A DNA stretch of 46,803 bases from an uncultured Verrucomicrobiales bacterium (GCA_937958875.1 CALGMJ010000111.1:1-46803); one strand, 5' to 3'. Shown: positions 25,701 through 34,552, counted from the stretch's first letter. Notes: generated from the letters alone by a model not told the origin. Translations and numbers: made by a program.

Positions 25701-27031
25701 AAGATTTCGGGGCCGCCTTGAGCCTGGAAGGAAATAGTATCCTCATTGGAGCACCGGGACACGATGGCTCCAGCTCGGATGTCAATGGAACCAGAGACGA
25801 CGGTGAACTCCCTAACTCTGGTGCAGCCTATCTTTTTAGCAACATCGCTGGCACCTGGAGTGAAGGGACCTTTTTAAAAGCATCCAATCCCGAAAGTGGG
25901 GACCGCTTTGGGCGTAGTGTCTCCCTTTCAGGATCACGTATCCTTGTAGGCAGCGCTCTCGAGGACAGCCTCGCTCAAGGTCAAAATGGAAATGCCCTCG
26001 ATAACGGCTCAGAAAACAGCGGCGCTCTTCATCTTTACACCGAAGAAAACGGAAACTGGCGTCACGAAATTTACCTCAAATCATCAAACTCCGGAACGAA
26101 TGACCTCTTTGGCCATTCGGTCTCTCTCTCAGGTGATTTTTTTATCAGTGGAGCCAGCTCTGAATCAGGCTCAGCCAATGGGATTAATCCTATTCACGAT
26201 GACAATGCACCCAACGCAGGAGCTGTCTATTTTTATGACCTTAACTTCACCAGCCCCGCTGATCTTACCGTCGAAGACTCATCAGGAGTCACCCAGATCT
26301 CCGGAGCCTCCATCATTAACCTACCAGATGAAGTCGTCAGCCTGACTGGACCAGAAACCACCCTCACCCTTCGAAACCTCGGTCAAATACCACTCGATTT
26401 CTCCTTAGTTCGTCTTCAGGGAACGGCCCGGAATGATTTCCTCCTCGACCGGAGTCAACTCCCTAACACACTCGAGGGAGAAAGCTCTGCCACGATCACC
26501 CTCCGCTTCCGCCCGACGCGCGTTGGAAATAGAAATGCTCTTCTCACCATCTTAAGCAGTGATGAGGATACCCCCGTCTTCCAAATCTCCTTAGTCGCTA
26601 CTGGCCTCCCTCAAACTTATGAGACAACTGTTGAAAATGCCGGACTTACTGGAGAAAATGCAGATCCACTAGCAACTCCCTTCCAAGATGGCGTCCCGAA
26701 TTTACTAAAATACGCCTTCAATATGGATCTCTCCGGTTCCTCAAATTTCCGAATGACTCCAGGAAATAATGCAGGTCTCCCAAGTGGAGAACTCATTGAA
26801 GTGAATGAGCAATTCTTCTGGCGTATTCAATATGTTCGCCGTCGGGACGCCAGTGCCATTTATCGTCCTCAGAAATCCACCACACTTTTGCCAGAAACCT
26901 TCGGACCATTTACCGCAACTGAAACGATCGACATCATTGATCAAACGTGGGAGCGAGTCACCATCGAAGAACCCTGCGATCCAGCTACCAGCGACCGTTG
27001 CTTCTACCGAGTAGAAGTGACTCTCCCATGA
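22784..27031 (+). CDS. Giant exported FG-GAP repeat protein with HYDIN/ASH-like domains
   Basis: A 1415-residue protein with an N-terminal signal peptide (MNRYLSYLVGIALTGLASAT). I count fourteen FG-GAP-like repeats of the form FGxAVAISGDxIVIGAPxEDS with SGAAYLF endings: seven at about residues 43-470 and seven at about 706-1150. Between the sets lie two choice-of-anchor D/HYDIN-like beta domains (about 480-585 and 585-700), and a third follows the second set (about 1156-1270). The C-terminal part (TPFQDGVPNLLKYAFNMDLS) is a motif common in exported Verrucomicrobia proteins. Asp/Asn-rich loops such as GDDTDNS could bind calcium. A role in surface adhesion or polymer binding is inferred from the folds only. 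No PEP-CTERM signal is present. Confidence 0.88.
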   Translation: MNRYLSYLVGIALTGLASATPLFFPSQRFERPINFNSPDTPELNAFGSSLALENSFLLIGSEGGRAGNDPEANHPYFGAAFTTERESSGWSSLTRSVLRFPDGVPNQYGRAIAISGDTIVIGAPGRDNTDLPGIKDSAGEAFVYRLANNIWTLEQILTPSNPGANDAFGSAVAISGDLIVIGAPLEDSAATQINGDESDNSAADTGAAYVFTRDNNTWSQQAYLKPINAETGDEFGRTVAVNGDTVIVSSPFEDSSTNGIDGDDTDNSLSNSGALYAFTRFGTFWFQEAYLKASNPGIDDHFGSNIAFNGIDLIVGVPQEDSAATGLNGDQFNNNSPDAGAAYLFQRISEIWSQSLYLKASNTSAGDRFGESVAISGNRLLVGATGEDSDSLGLNGDQTNDDLSNSGAAYLFLKIQNIWQQEAYLKASDSTSPAFGSAVALSGQDAAISNSGDHVQIYTLSDKLFVQDQTLANDPLTIASGDSTRDFGTHIVGNQSDRKTFTIRNTGLTPLTQITATLAGDFPGDYEIDISNLPSTLASGESASFTVNFLPTDKRLRPAEIQIQRNNDLETLPFLIPLIGRGIELAEITLSAPDGSTITDGGLGLDFGSGLIGEHSAPQTFTLTNNDTVPLTGLNLSKNGTNAADFLLNLTNFTPDLDPGDSTTFTVLFNRNGGGRRGATLTLQSDDPEEIPFAFDTVGNAFSALELAERAYLKASNTDADDSFGYAVAIDGNTMIVGAPGEDSSGNAPNTDDNGNSRTDSGAAYVFVYENSAWTQQAYLKARNSSAGDRFGSAVAIDGDRVLIGSPLEDAATTGVNGIGGDDTVRDSGAAYLFIRNGTTWTQEAYIKQSNPDLEDYMGTSVALSGNTLVLGAPGEDSNAQGINENESDNTSEASGAAYLFTLENGLWAQSAYLKNSASAAGHTFGTAVQISGDIIAIGAPKNGSGAVTIFTKNNSNWSETAIITSTTPRPDEDFGAALSLEGNSILIGAPGHDGSSSDVNGTRDDGELPNSGAAYLFSNIAGTWSEGTFLKASNPESGDRFGRSVSLSGSRILVGSALEDSLAQGQNGNALDNGSENSGALHLYTEENGNWRHEIYLKSSNSGTNDLFGHSVSLSGDFFISGASSESGSANGINPIHDDNAPNAGAVYFYDLNFTSPADLTVEDSSGVTQISGASIINLPDEVVSLTGPETTLTLRNLGQIPLDFSLVRLQGTARNDFLLDRSQLPNTLEGESSATITLRFRPTRVGNRNALLTILSSDEDTPVFQISLVATGLPQTYETTVENAGLTGENADPLATPFQDGVPNLLKYAFNMDLSGSSNFRMTPGNNAGLPSGELIEVNEQFFWRIQYVRRRDASAIYRPQKSTTLLPETFGPFTATETIDIIDQTWERVTIEEPCDPATSDRCFYRVEVTLP

Positions 27032-27041
27032 TTCTTCTCTC

Positions 27042-27860
27042 TCAGTTAGGTGAAGACTTTTCCAGACTTATTCGTATCTCGTGGTGGCTTCGTACGAGCC
27101 CTAGACCGAGACGTAGGCTCATCGCCGTCAGCAAGATGCCCCCTAGTTTCAGACCTTTGAGATGTTGCACGCTGCTCACACGGTTCAAGGCCGATTTAAG
27201 AGATAACCGGATTGTCTCTAGTGCTCCGTCAAACCTAAGATTTCGGGTTCCTGCTGGTCTCTCGAAAATCTGGCCGCGTTGTCGATGCTAAGAAAATGCT
27301 CGATTCACTGATCATCTCCGCCTTGCCAGATTTCCGATATCCTTCGCACTTACCTGAAATCTTAGTCCTGACAAAACACTAGGCCCGAAAGACGATCTCG
27401 AACTACCACCACTGAGCATAAATTTACAAATTTCTTCAATTCTTTGATACGCTTTCCTTACACTGTCCACATTGAAGTAGCCCTTGTCGCGTAGGATGAG
27501 ATACCCGCTTTTGATGTAGCCAATGATTTCGTCTAGCTCGGTACCGAGCTAGAGACCGGCATGAATGAGGTCTCCAGTGAGTGGGTCGAAGATGAGATCA
27601 GTTTTCGAGCCTGCAGTTTAGCCATGGACATTTCTTTGAGCTGGAAAGTGCTCCGCATTCTTTTTGAGAAGGTTCAGGGATGAATCTTCGGTCAGGATTC
27701 TTTTGAAGGAATTGCGGTGCAGCGTATTCTTCTTATCGGCTTAGAAATCAAGGATATGGATGAGTCTGTTACAGGTTTGTTGGAGAGCAAGGCAGGCGCC
27801 TAAAATCTATTTTGGGCAGAGCACTAGTCCGCTGAGTGAGGAAGGATAGATCAACCAAGA
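27042..27860 (-). pseudogene. Decayed DDE transposase (IS4-like), no intact IS
   Basis: One minus-strand reading frame can be followed from about 27860 to a TGA at 27042-27044, interrupted by about six in-frame stops. Recognisable pieces include TLHRNSFKRILTEDSSLNLL, SKTDLIFDPLTGDLIHAGL, LILRDKGYFNVDSVRKAYQR and a C-terminal LSLKSALNRVSSVQHLKGLK. The DxxTG and RDKGYFN phrases match the first and second Asp regions of IS4-type DDE transposases. The remnant starts 10 bp after the stop of the FG-GAP gene. I saw no terminal inverted repeats or target duplication, so the element borders are unknown. Confidence 0.72.
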
Positions 27861-27951
27861 AAGCTATTTTTTCTGTCAGGCTCGTCAGAGAGCAGCAGCG
27901 CCATGGGCAGGTACGTTTGAAATCTAATAAAAATTAGACATCCCAAGCGCA

Positions 27952-28128
27952 TCAACCAAACTCGCCTATCAAGGACTCAATTGATTTATTTTCCATTATT
28001 TTTACAAATATCAAATACTCACCCTCTAATCTAATGCGACTAACATAATCAACATGAGCCTTTCCATCCATAATTCGCCATAGAAATGTTGGCTGCGGTC
28101 GATCAAAAACTGTAAGAGATTCCCACAT
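27952..28128 (-). CDS. Short orphan ORF, 58 residues, possible gene remnant
   Basis: An uninterrupted minus-strand frame from an ATG at 28128 encodes a protein that reads like real coding sequence (WESLTVFDRPQPTFLWRIMD, VDYVSRIRLEGEYLIFVKIM) rather than random translation. The frame stays open for nine more codons upstream before a stop. I recognise no family and see no Shine-Dalgarno sequence. It lies between the fossil transposase and the fucosidase gene, so it may be the 3' remnant of a gene broken by the old insertion, or a small gene of its own. Confidence 0.35.
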   Translation of the reverse strand: MWESLTVFDRPQPTFLWRIMDGKAHVDYVSRIRLEGEYLIFVKIMENKSIESLIGEFG

Positions 28129-28196
28129 TTCGTGAAAAAAACATTTATTTGGTTAGTATCTGATGAGTTAGCCTACTCACACCCCTCTTTAATTTC

Positions 28197-30188
28197 GTGA
28201 ACAGAACGCCCACCCTCTATCAATTTTTTAAATACTGGCTCTCCATTTTAGCCATACTTTCACCGATATCGGCGCTATATGCGACCCCAACGTTAGCGAA
28301 ACCATCAGCCAAACAACTCCGATTCGCTGACTGGGAAATTGGTGCTTTTTTCCACTACAACCTGACTCCCTTTACCGGTCAGGAAAATGGAGATGGTCAG
28401 GAGCCTCCTTCAAAATTCAATCCCACAGAACTCGATATTGATCAATGGCTTACCACAGCAAAAAGCATGGGAGCACGCTACGCAGTCTTCACAGCCCGCC
28501 ATGAAGGTGGCTTTTGTCTCTGGCCCACTAAGACAACGGACTACAGCATCGCTAACAGCCCCTATCAACGAGGAAAAGGCGACCTCGTCCGTGAATTTAC
28601 CGAAGCTTGCCGCCGACATGGCTTAGCAGTGGGAATTTATCATACTGCGAACTACGATGCTCATCAGGCCCTCCATAATTACAAAGGCCCTATCAATAGC
28701 CCTCTAAAGCGAGGTAGCACCTGGGAATCAACTGTGGAAAAGGCAATGAAAGCTGGAGGTTCCGCACACCGAAAACGCTTCAATGACATTCAGGTCGCTC
28801 AAGTTCGAGAACTTCTCACCCAATATGGAAAAATTGACTTCATGTGGTCAGACCACTGGGATGCATCAAAACCTGAAAATATCTGGCGAGCAGTCACGGA
28901 TCTCGCCCAGGAAATACAGCCCAATATGATTTTGATGGGACCAGACACTTGGACACCTGGAAATCAAAGTGGTCATGTGATTTATCCTATGTGGAACGCC
29001 GTCGATACAGTCGACAGCACTAAATATACGCGCCCCACAAATCGGAAAAAATATTCTGAGTATAGGATAAATGAAAACCTAAGCAATACGAAGATCTATC
29101 AGGGTCACCCTTTTGGTAAATTTTGGCGAGCACGTGAGTGCCCCACTTATAGCGCTTTCCACAAGGGGGGGTGGCTTTGGCATTCAGATAAGGCCAAAGA
29201 AATAGCCCCTAAAAAAACTTGGGAACACATAGACCTCTATCACCGCACCGTCGGACTCGGCGCCAATGTTCTCATTAACTTACCGCTCAATACAAAGGGC
29301 CTCATCCCCGAAGACATCGTAGCGGCAGCGCAAAATTTCGGTGATGAAATTCGTAGCCGCTTTAAGAGTCCTATCGCTAGCATAAACAAGGTTCAAAAGG
29401 GAAACATCGTAGAGCTCAAATGGGACAAAATGCGCAGCATTAATACCATTGTGACGATGGAGAACATCGCCAACGGACAGAAGATCAACAAATACACTCT
29501 TGAAGCTTTCGTCCGAGGCAAATGGATCCCCCTAAAACAGAAAAACCGCATTGTAGCAGCTCTCCCCTATAATAGCTCTCCAGGCTTTCTCACTGTAGGT
29601 CATAAAAAAATTGACAGTATCTCTACTGTAATCACGAACCGTATCCGCTTCCGTTGCCTCGAAGCGGTGGCTGAACCAGTGGAAATTCTCAGCTTTGCCG
29701 CCTATCGTTGCCGTCCCAATAAGCGTGTATTCGACGCCAGCTACCCTTATCTTAGCGGAATAGATACCGCCTTTAACCAATGTCATGGTGGATTGCTGCG
29801 GGATAAGGACTACAGAGGAGGCCCACTCCAAATTAATGGGCGGACATTCAAGCACGGACTGCTAACCTGCCCTGTTAAGGAAAACTCTCGTGGAGTAGCC
29901 GAATTTGACCTGAGGCATTATCGCAAAGTTAAAGGACTCAAAGCGACCATTGGCATTGAAGACATGGTTGGAAATAAAGGATCTTGCGTTTTCCTTGTCG
30001 AAGCGCAAATAAACGGAAAATGGAGTTCAATCTATCAAAGTCCACGTCTAACAGGTCGAGATCTTGGACGAAATATCGAAGTCGATTTTCCAATCAATAC
30101 GAAGCGTATTCGTCTCGTCGCATTTGCTGGCAGAGACGGTATTCATAATGACCATGCCGTCTGGGGGAATGTGCGCTTCGTTGAATGA
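28197..30188 (+). CDS. Secreted GH29 alpha-L-fucosidase with C-terminal NPCBM-like domain
   Basis: A 663-residue exported glycoside hydrolase. The start is a GTG; the leader has a hydrophobic core (FKYWLSILAILSPISALYA). The GH29 barrel shows FADWEIGAFFHYNLTPF, ARYAVFTARHEGGFCLWP, KGDLVREFTEACRRHGLAVG and YGKIDFMWSDHWD, where the Asp of WSD is the likely nucleophile position. LGANVLINLPLNTKGLIPED closes the catalytic domain. After a beta-sandwich segment, the C-terminus (about 515-663, GGPLQINGRTFKHGLLTCP to HAVWGNVRF) resembles an NPCBM carbohydrate-binding module. It would release fucose from algal or mucin-type glycans. It stands alone, with a terminator downstream. Confidence 0.9.
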   Translation: MNRTPTLYQFFKYWLSILAILSPISALYATPTLAKPSAKQLRFADWEIGAFFHYNLTPFTGQENGDGQEPPSKFNPTELDIDQWLTTAKSMGARYAVFTARHEGGFCLWPTKTTDYSIANSPYQRGKGDLVREFTEACRRHGLAVGIYHTANYDAHQALHNYKGPINSPLKRGSTWESTVEKAMKAGGSAHRKRFNDIQVAQVRELLTQYGKIDFMWSDHWDASKPENIWRAVTDLAQEIQPNMILMGPDTWTPGNQSGHVIYPMWNAVDTVDSTKYTRPTNRKKYSEYRINENLSNTKIYQGHPFGKFWRARECPTYSAFHKGGWLWHSDKAKEIAPKKTWEHIDLYHRTVGLGANVLINLPLNTKGLIPEDIVAAAQNFGDEIRSRFKSPIASINKVQKGNIVELKWDKMRSINTIVTMENIANGQKINKYTLEAFVRGKWIPLKQKNRIVAALPYNSSPGFLTVGHKKIDSISTVITNRIRFRCLEAVAEPVEILSFAAYRCRPNKRVFDASYPYLSGIDTAFNQCHGGLLRDKDYRGGPLQINGRTFKHGLLTCPVKENSRGVAEFDLRHYRKVKGLKATIGIEDMVGNKGSCVFLVEAQINGKWSSIYQSPRLTGRDLGRNIEVDFPINTKRIRLVAFAGRDGIHNDHAVWGNVRFVE

Positions 30189-30221
30189 ACAGGACGGAAA
30201 AAACGACTTACAGGAAAAAGA

Positions 30222-30254
30222 AAAGACCCTCTGCATTCTCAGCAAAGGGTCTTT
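30222..30254. terminator. Bidirectional intrinsic terminator
   Basis: AAAGACCCT (30222-30230) pairs with AGGGTCTTT (30246-30254), with an extra GC pair block inside. A/T runs flank both sides, so it can serve the fucosidase gene (plus) and the bactofilin gene (minus), which converge here. Confidence 0.88.
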
Positions 30255-30280
30255 CAAAAAGAAAGTGGTGACAGGAAAAA

Positions 30281-30601
30281 CTAGTTTCCGATCTTGGTGC
30301 TCCCAGTCAGGCTCGCGCCCTCTTCCATGTTGAGAGTCTTGGTTTTGATGTCACCATTAAGGGTAGATTTATCCTTCAGCTCACAGCGGTCAGACTCAAT
30401 CGTTCCTTCGACGCGGCCATAGAGCTTCACCTCACCAGCTTTGACGTCACCTTTGATGGTAGCATTCTCACCGATGGTGATTTTACCCTTATCAGAACTA
30501 ATCTCACCGTCGATCTTGCCGTCGATGATCATGTCATTGGAAAATTTAATGGATCCGGTAATTTCGATCCCCTGTGCAAGAACATTGGTAGCATTCGCCA
30601 T
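30281..30601 (-). CDS. Bactofilin family cytoskeletal protein
   Basis: A small 106-residue polymer-forming protein. The core is the right-handed beta-helix repeat typical of bactofilins: GIEITGSIKFSNDMIIDGKI, DGEISSDKGKITIGENATI, GDVKAGEVKLYGRVEGTI. Bactofilins assemble into membrane-associated filaments without nucleotide and affect cell shape or wall synthesis. An in-frame ATG at 30640 would add 13 residues; the ATG at 30601 (MANATNVLAQGIEITG) fits the family better. It is divergent from thiH. Confidence 0.92.
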   Translation of the reverse strand: MANATNVLAQGIEITGSIKFSNDMIIDGKIDGEISSDKGKITIGENATIKGDVKAGEVKLYGRVEGTIESDRCELKDKSTLNGDIKTKTLNMEEGASLTGSTKIGN

Positions 30602-30709
30602 ATCGAGAGGGACTTGACCAGCTTTCAGCGAGAGAGGCAATTTTATTTCCTCTCAATTTTGACCGGAAACACTTTTGACAAAAGCCTTTCTAGCGTCGAC
30701 CACTCCCTC

Positions 30710-31849
30710 GTGAGTTTTTCCACCCAGTTTGAGGACCTTCTGGCACGCCCGAATCCGCTCCTCAGCCGCTTCCAGGCACTGATCCAGCCCTGCGATGCTA
30801 GCCAGCTAGAAGCCATGGCTAAGCAAAGCCAGACCCTGACCCGGCGCCATTTTGGAAAGACCATGCGCCTTTTCGCCCCTCTCTATCTTTCCAACGAATG
30901 CGTCAATAACTGCAAATACTGTGGATTCTCACGCGATAATCCCATTTTACGCACCACGCTGACTGTCGACCAAGTCGTCACCGAAGCCCGTCACCTTCAC
31001 GCTCTCGGGTATCGCAATATACTCCTCGTAGCAGGCGAACACCCGAAATTCGTCTCCGAAGGCTACCTGCAGGAATGCCTTGATGCGCTCAAGCATTTCA
31101 TCCCCACTCTAGGCATCGAGGTAGGGCCCATGGAAGATGATCAGTATCGCGATCTCGTCGATCACGGCGGTGAAGGCCTAATCGTCTACCAGGAAACTTA
31201 CCATCAGGAAACCTACGAGCAGCTCCATACCGCAGGCCCAAAGAGGAAATTCCGCTGGCGGCTCGACTGCCCAGAGCGTGCTTACGCGGGTGGATTTCGC
31301 CGTATCGGCATCGGCGCACTTTTTGGCCTCGCTGACTGGCAACATGAAGCCCTCTCCCTCGCCGCCCACCTTGACTACCTCCAGAGGCACTGCTGGAAGG
31401 CGAGCTTCACCGTGGCCTTCCCTCGCATGCGCCCTCACGCAGGAAACTACGAATACACGCCAGACCCGAAACTCTCCCTCGACGACCGCACTCTCGTCCA
31501 GCTCATCGCCGCCTTCCGCATCTGCTTTCCACAGGTCGGCATCGTCCTCTCGACTCGTGAGCCCGCACAGCTCCGAGACTCCCTTTTCCCACTCGGAATC
31601 ACACACATTTCTGCGGAATCAAAAACAGACCCTGGTGGTTATACCGGAGCTGGCACCGATGATCTTCACCTCACGGTCAAAGGCCGCCGAGTAGAGCTCG
31701 AAGAAAAAAAATCATCCGCCTGCTCCAGAGCTACGGGACAATTTGAAATAGACGACAAACGCACCACCGCCGAAGTCGCACAGCTCCTCAAGAAAAACGG
31801 ATTTGACCCAGTCTGGAAAGATTGGGACGCAGCCATCCTTACGCCATGA
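30710..31849 (+). CDS. thiH: 2-iminoacetate synthase (tyrosine lyase) ThiH
   Basis: A 379-residue radical SAM enzyme that cleaves tyrosine to dehydroglycine and p-cresol for the thiazole half of thiamine. The Fe-S cluster cysteines are Cys64, Cys68 and Cys71 in NECVNNCKYCGFS. LLVAGEHPKFVSEGYL, IVYQETYHQETYEQLH, RIGIGALFGLADW and the C-terminal VWKDWDAA all match ThiH. An in-frame start at 30614 would overlap the divergent bactofilin gene and give an odd leader; the GTG at 30710 matches the roughly 377-residue family length. Its stop overlaps the thiS start, so the two are translationally coupled. No TPP riboswitch is visible upstream. Confidence 0.93.
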   Translation: MSFSTQFEDLLARPNPLLSRFQALIQPCDASQLEAMAKQSQTLTRRHFGKTMRLFAPLYLSNECVNNCKYCGFSRDNPILRTTLTVDQVVTEARHLHALGYRNILLVAGEHPKFVSEGYLQECLDALKHFIPTLGIEVGPMEDDQYRDLVDHGGEGLIVYQETYHQETYEQLHTAGPKRKFRWRLDCPERAYAGGFRRIGIGALFGLADWQHEALSLAAHLDYLQRHCWKASFTVAFPRMRPHAGNYEYTPDPKLSLDDRTLVQLIAAFRICFPQVGIVLSTREPAQLRDSLFPLGITHISAESKTDPGGYTGAGTDDLHLTVKGRRVELEEKKSSACSRATGQFEIDDKRTTAEVAQLLKKNGFDPVWKDWDAAILTP

Positions 31850-32043
31850 TCATCGTCAACGGAACCACTCAGGAATTCACCACCCCTCGCCCACTGCCCG
31901 AACTTCTTCAAGAACTAGGTTTTGCTGATAAACCCGTCGTTGTGGAACTCAACCGCGAAGCACTTTCCCCCTCAGAATTCTCAAAACGTGTCATTCAAGA
32001 TGGTGACAGCTTAGAGATCATCACAATCGCCGCTGGAGGCTAG
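31846..32043 (+). CDS. thiS: Sulfur carrier protein ThiS
   Basis: A 65-residue ubiquitin-like sulfur carrier for thiazole synthesis. It opens with MIIVNGTTQEF, includes VVVELNREALSPSEF, and ends in the required double glycine (IAAGG). An upstream in-frame start at 31822 is rejected because MIIVNG is the canonical N-terminus. The ATG overlaps the thiH stop as ATGA. The partners thiG and thiF are not in the window. Confidence 0.95.
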   Translation: MIIVNGTTQEFTTPRPLPELLQELGFADKPVVVELNREALSPSEFSKRVIQDGDSLEIITIAAGG

Positions 32044-32060
32044 TGACATTTAGCGTTACG

Positions 32061-34523
32061 ATGCCTCCAGTGCTTCGGAACATCGTCATCTTACTTCTAT
32101 CCCTCAGCATTGCGCAGGGGAAACCTCAGAGCTGGGCTCAGGTCAAAAAAAAGTCTGAGTATCTCGCCGCACGAACTGCCATCGCGGACCACCTGCCCCA
32201 ACTCGCTATTCCGAATCTACTCACGCTGTTAGATTCGGAAAAAATATCAGACGAAGCTCGCTCAGAGTTACGCACCCTCCTCGGGGAGGCATTTTTAAGA
32301 AATGGCCAACCACAAAAGGCTCTCGAGAACTTGAACCACAAGGCGCCAGACTATGCTCCGGAAACAGCCTTCTGGCGCGCGCACGCTCTGCAACAACTTG
32401 GTAGATTAAGTGAAGCGGCCGACACCTTCGCCCTCGTCGATTCGAAGAAACGCCACCTCTCATCCCAGCTCAATGAAGCCACGCTACGCACTCTCCTGAA
32501 TGAACCTGCGAAAGCCATCGCGATCCTCGACCCTCTTTTAAAAACAGAAGACCCCACTCTGCGCGACCAAGTCTTACTCCGTTTAACAACCAATTACCTC
32601 GACCAGAATCAACCAGCCGAAGCTTCAGCTAGCCTCGCAAAAATCTCCAAACAAACACCCCACTCCACTTACCTTCAAGGTCGGCTTCATCTTCTCAAAA
32701 AAGAGCGACAGCCTGCCGTCGAACTCTTCCAGCGGCTCACGAGCAACCCCAGTCCCGACTGGCCTGTCCCTTCAGATCTCTACAACGCCTCTATCCTAGC
32801 TCTCGCTGATAGTCTAGCTCTGGGAGATCAAGCAGAACTCGCAGCTAACTTCCTTCTCGATCTGCTCGAATCAAATCCAGATTCACCTATCGTGCGCCCT
32901 CTTTTTGCCCGCCTCCGGAAATGGCAGAAAGGAACACCCGAAGCCATCACCCGGCTCAAAAGCCTCCTTCCCGCTGCCAGCCCTAGCGAAGAACCCGCTA
33001 CGACAGCCCCACTCCCAGAACTCCTCATCCGCCAACGTCTAGGCCACCTTCTCCTAAAACAAGAAACCCCTGAGGCACAAAAAGAAGGACGTGAGCTGCT
33101 TCTCGCGCTCATAAAACAGACTAAAGACCCCTCCCTACTGAGCAGAGCCCAGCGTGACCTCGGACTGGATGCTCTCCGCCGCGAACAGCTCGATGATGCC
33201 ACCAGCGCCTTCTCCAGCATGGTCGAAAGCGCTCCCTCGAGTGATTGGAAGGCATATGCGCTTGCCCTAAAAGGAGCCACGGCCTTTCAAAAGAAAGACC
33301 CGAAAGCCTCCGCAAACGCCTTTCTGGAAGCAGCGAAAAAGGCACCCGCAGATCAAAAACAAACCCTCGTATTTAATGCAGGCTTAAGCCTCATCGAGTC
33401 TGGTGACTTCTCCCGGCTTAAAAAACTCTCCGAAGATCCCGCTCTCCGTGCCAGCCTCCTACTTGAACAAGGACTCGTCCTCCATGCTAAGAATAATCCA
33501 GCTGCTCGCGCCCCCCTCGAACGCTTCCTTGCAGAAACTCAAAATCACTCCCGCGAAGCCGAAGCACGCCTCACCCTCGCCGAAAGCGCCACCTTTCTGG
33601 AACCCAAGAATGAAGCTCTCGCGAAAGCCCAGCTTCGGCTCTTAAAATTCGACTCACGAAAGCAGACTGATCTAGCCCTGAGACGTATCCTCGCCTCTCT
33701 CGCCCTGAATGAAAACGCTGAGCTTGCGCTGGGGTTCCTTGCGAAAAACCCAAATCATCCCGACCGATCTCAAATCCGCTTCGAACTCGCTCGCTACTAC
33801 CACCGCACTCAGAATGCGGGAGAAGAATACCGCACCCTAGAAGCCCTCATTGTGTCTGACCCTGATCATGAACTGGCAAACTCAGCCCGTATGCTCAGTG
33901 CTCGTGCCGGCCTCAAAATCAACACCCCAGCTGCGTTTGAAAAGAGCTTCAACCACTACCACTACCTTAGAAATAGCAAAAGCCCACTCGCGATCGAAGC
34001 CGCGATCGAACATGCCGCTGCTCTCAACGATAATGTGGAAGAACCAGAAGGAGCGCTTGAAATTCTCACCCCCTTTCTAAAGAAGAAGAATCTCCCCCCG
34101 AGAGACCATCGCCGCATCCTAGCCCTCGCTGCAGCCGCGACCAACAAGCAACAGAACTACAAAAAATCCCTCTCATACTACGACCAGCTCCTCGCCATGC
34201 CTGACCTTCCCCGTTCGTGGCGGAATAAAGCAAGCTACCAGCGTGGACGAGTCCTCGAGGAACTCGGAAAGAGTGACCAAGCTCTCGAATCCTACCTCCA
34301 AGTAATCAATCAGCAACTTGCTGAAAACTCACCTCAAGATAAGGACTGGGAAAGCTTCGACAAGTGCGGCATCAGCGCCATTAAGCTTCTGAGTAAGAAG
34401 GAAAACTGGCGTGCGGCCATCAAAGTCGCCGAGAAAATTGCCAATAGCGGTTCCCCCCAGGCAGATGCTCGCAAGGCGCAAGTCAAACGTCTCCGCCTTG
34501 ATCATATGATCTGGGAAGACTAA
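32061..34523 (+). CDS. Exported TPR repeat protein, 820 residues
   Basis: A long helical protein with an N-terminal signal peptide (IVILLLSLSIAQGKP). Tetratricopeptide-like helix pairs run through almost the whole length, for example LRTLLGEAFLRNGQPQKALE, LYNASILALADSLALGDQAE and YYDQLLAMPDLPRSWRNKAS. Such proteins usually scaffold periplasmic or outer-membrane complexes; the partner is unknown. The ATG at 32061 is chosen over a GTG at 32043, which overlaps the thiS stop. The gene follows thiS after 17 nt and may be cotranscribed with it, although a thiamine role is not implied. Confidence 0.83.
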   Translation: MPPVLRNIVILLLSLSIAQGKPQSWAQVKKKSEYLAARTAIADHLPQLAIPNLLTLLDSEKISDEARSELRTLLGEAFLRNGQPQKALENLNHKAPDYAPETAFWRAHALQQLGRLSEAADTFALVDSKKRHLSSQLNEATLRTLLNEPAKAIAILDPLLKTEDPTLRDQVLLRLTTNYLDQNQPAEASASLAKISKQTPHSTYLQGRLHLLKKERQPAVELFQRLTSNPSPDWPVPSDLYNASILALADSLALGDQAELAANFLLDLLESNPDSPIVRPLFARLRKWQKGTPEAITRLKSLLPAASPSEEPATTAPLPELLIRQRLGHLLLKQETPEAQKEGRELLLALIKQTKDPSLLSRAQRDLGLDALRREQLDDATSAFSSMVESAPSSDWKAYALALKGATAFQKKDPKASANAFLEAAKKAPADQKQTLVFNAGLSLIESGDFSRLKKLSEDPALRASLLLEQGLVLHAKNNPAARAPLERFLAETQNHSREAEARLTLAESATFLEPKNEALAKAQLRLLKFDSRKQTDLALRRILASLALNENAELALGFLAKNPNHPDRSQIRFELARYYHRTQNAGEEYRTLEALIVSDPDHELANSARMLSARAGLKINTPAAFEKSFNHYHYLRNSKSPLAIEAAIEHAAALNDNVEEPEGALEILTPFLKKKNLPPRDHRRILALAAAATNKQQNYKKSLSYYDQLLAMPDLPRSWRNKASYQRGRVLEELGKSDQALESYLQVINQQLAENSPQDKDWESFDKCGISAIKLLSKKENWRAAIKVAEKIANSGSPQADARKAQVKRLRLDHMIWED

Positions 34524-34552
34524 GCAAATGAAGACGAACTAAGAAAAACCTC

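Noticed and set aside
27032-28196. Intact insertion sequence with terminal repeats
   Set aside because: The transposase frame is broken by stops and no terminal inverted repeats or target duplication could be matched.
30602-30709. TPP riboswitch upstream of thiH
   Set aside because: The conserved CUGAGA and ACCUGAU-type elements are absent and the gap is too short.
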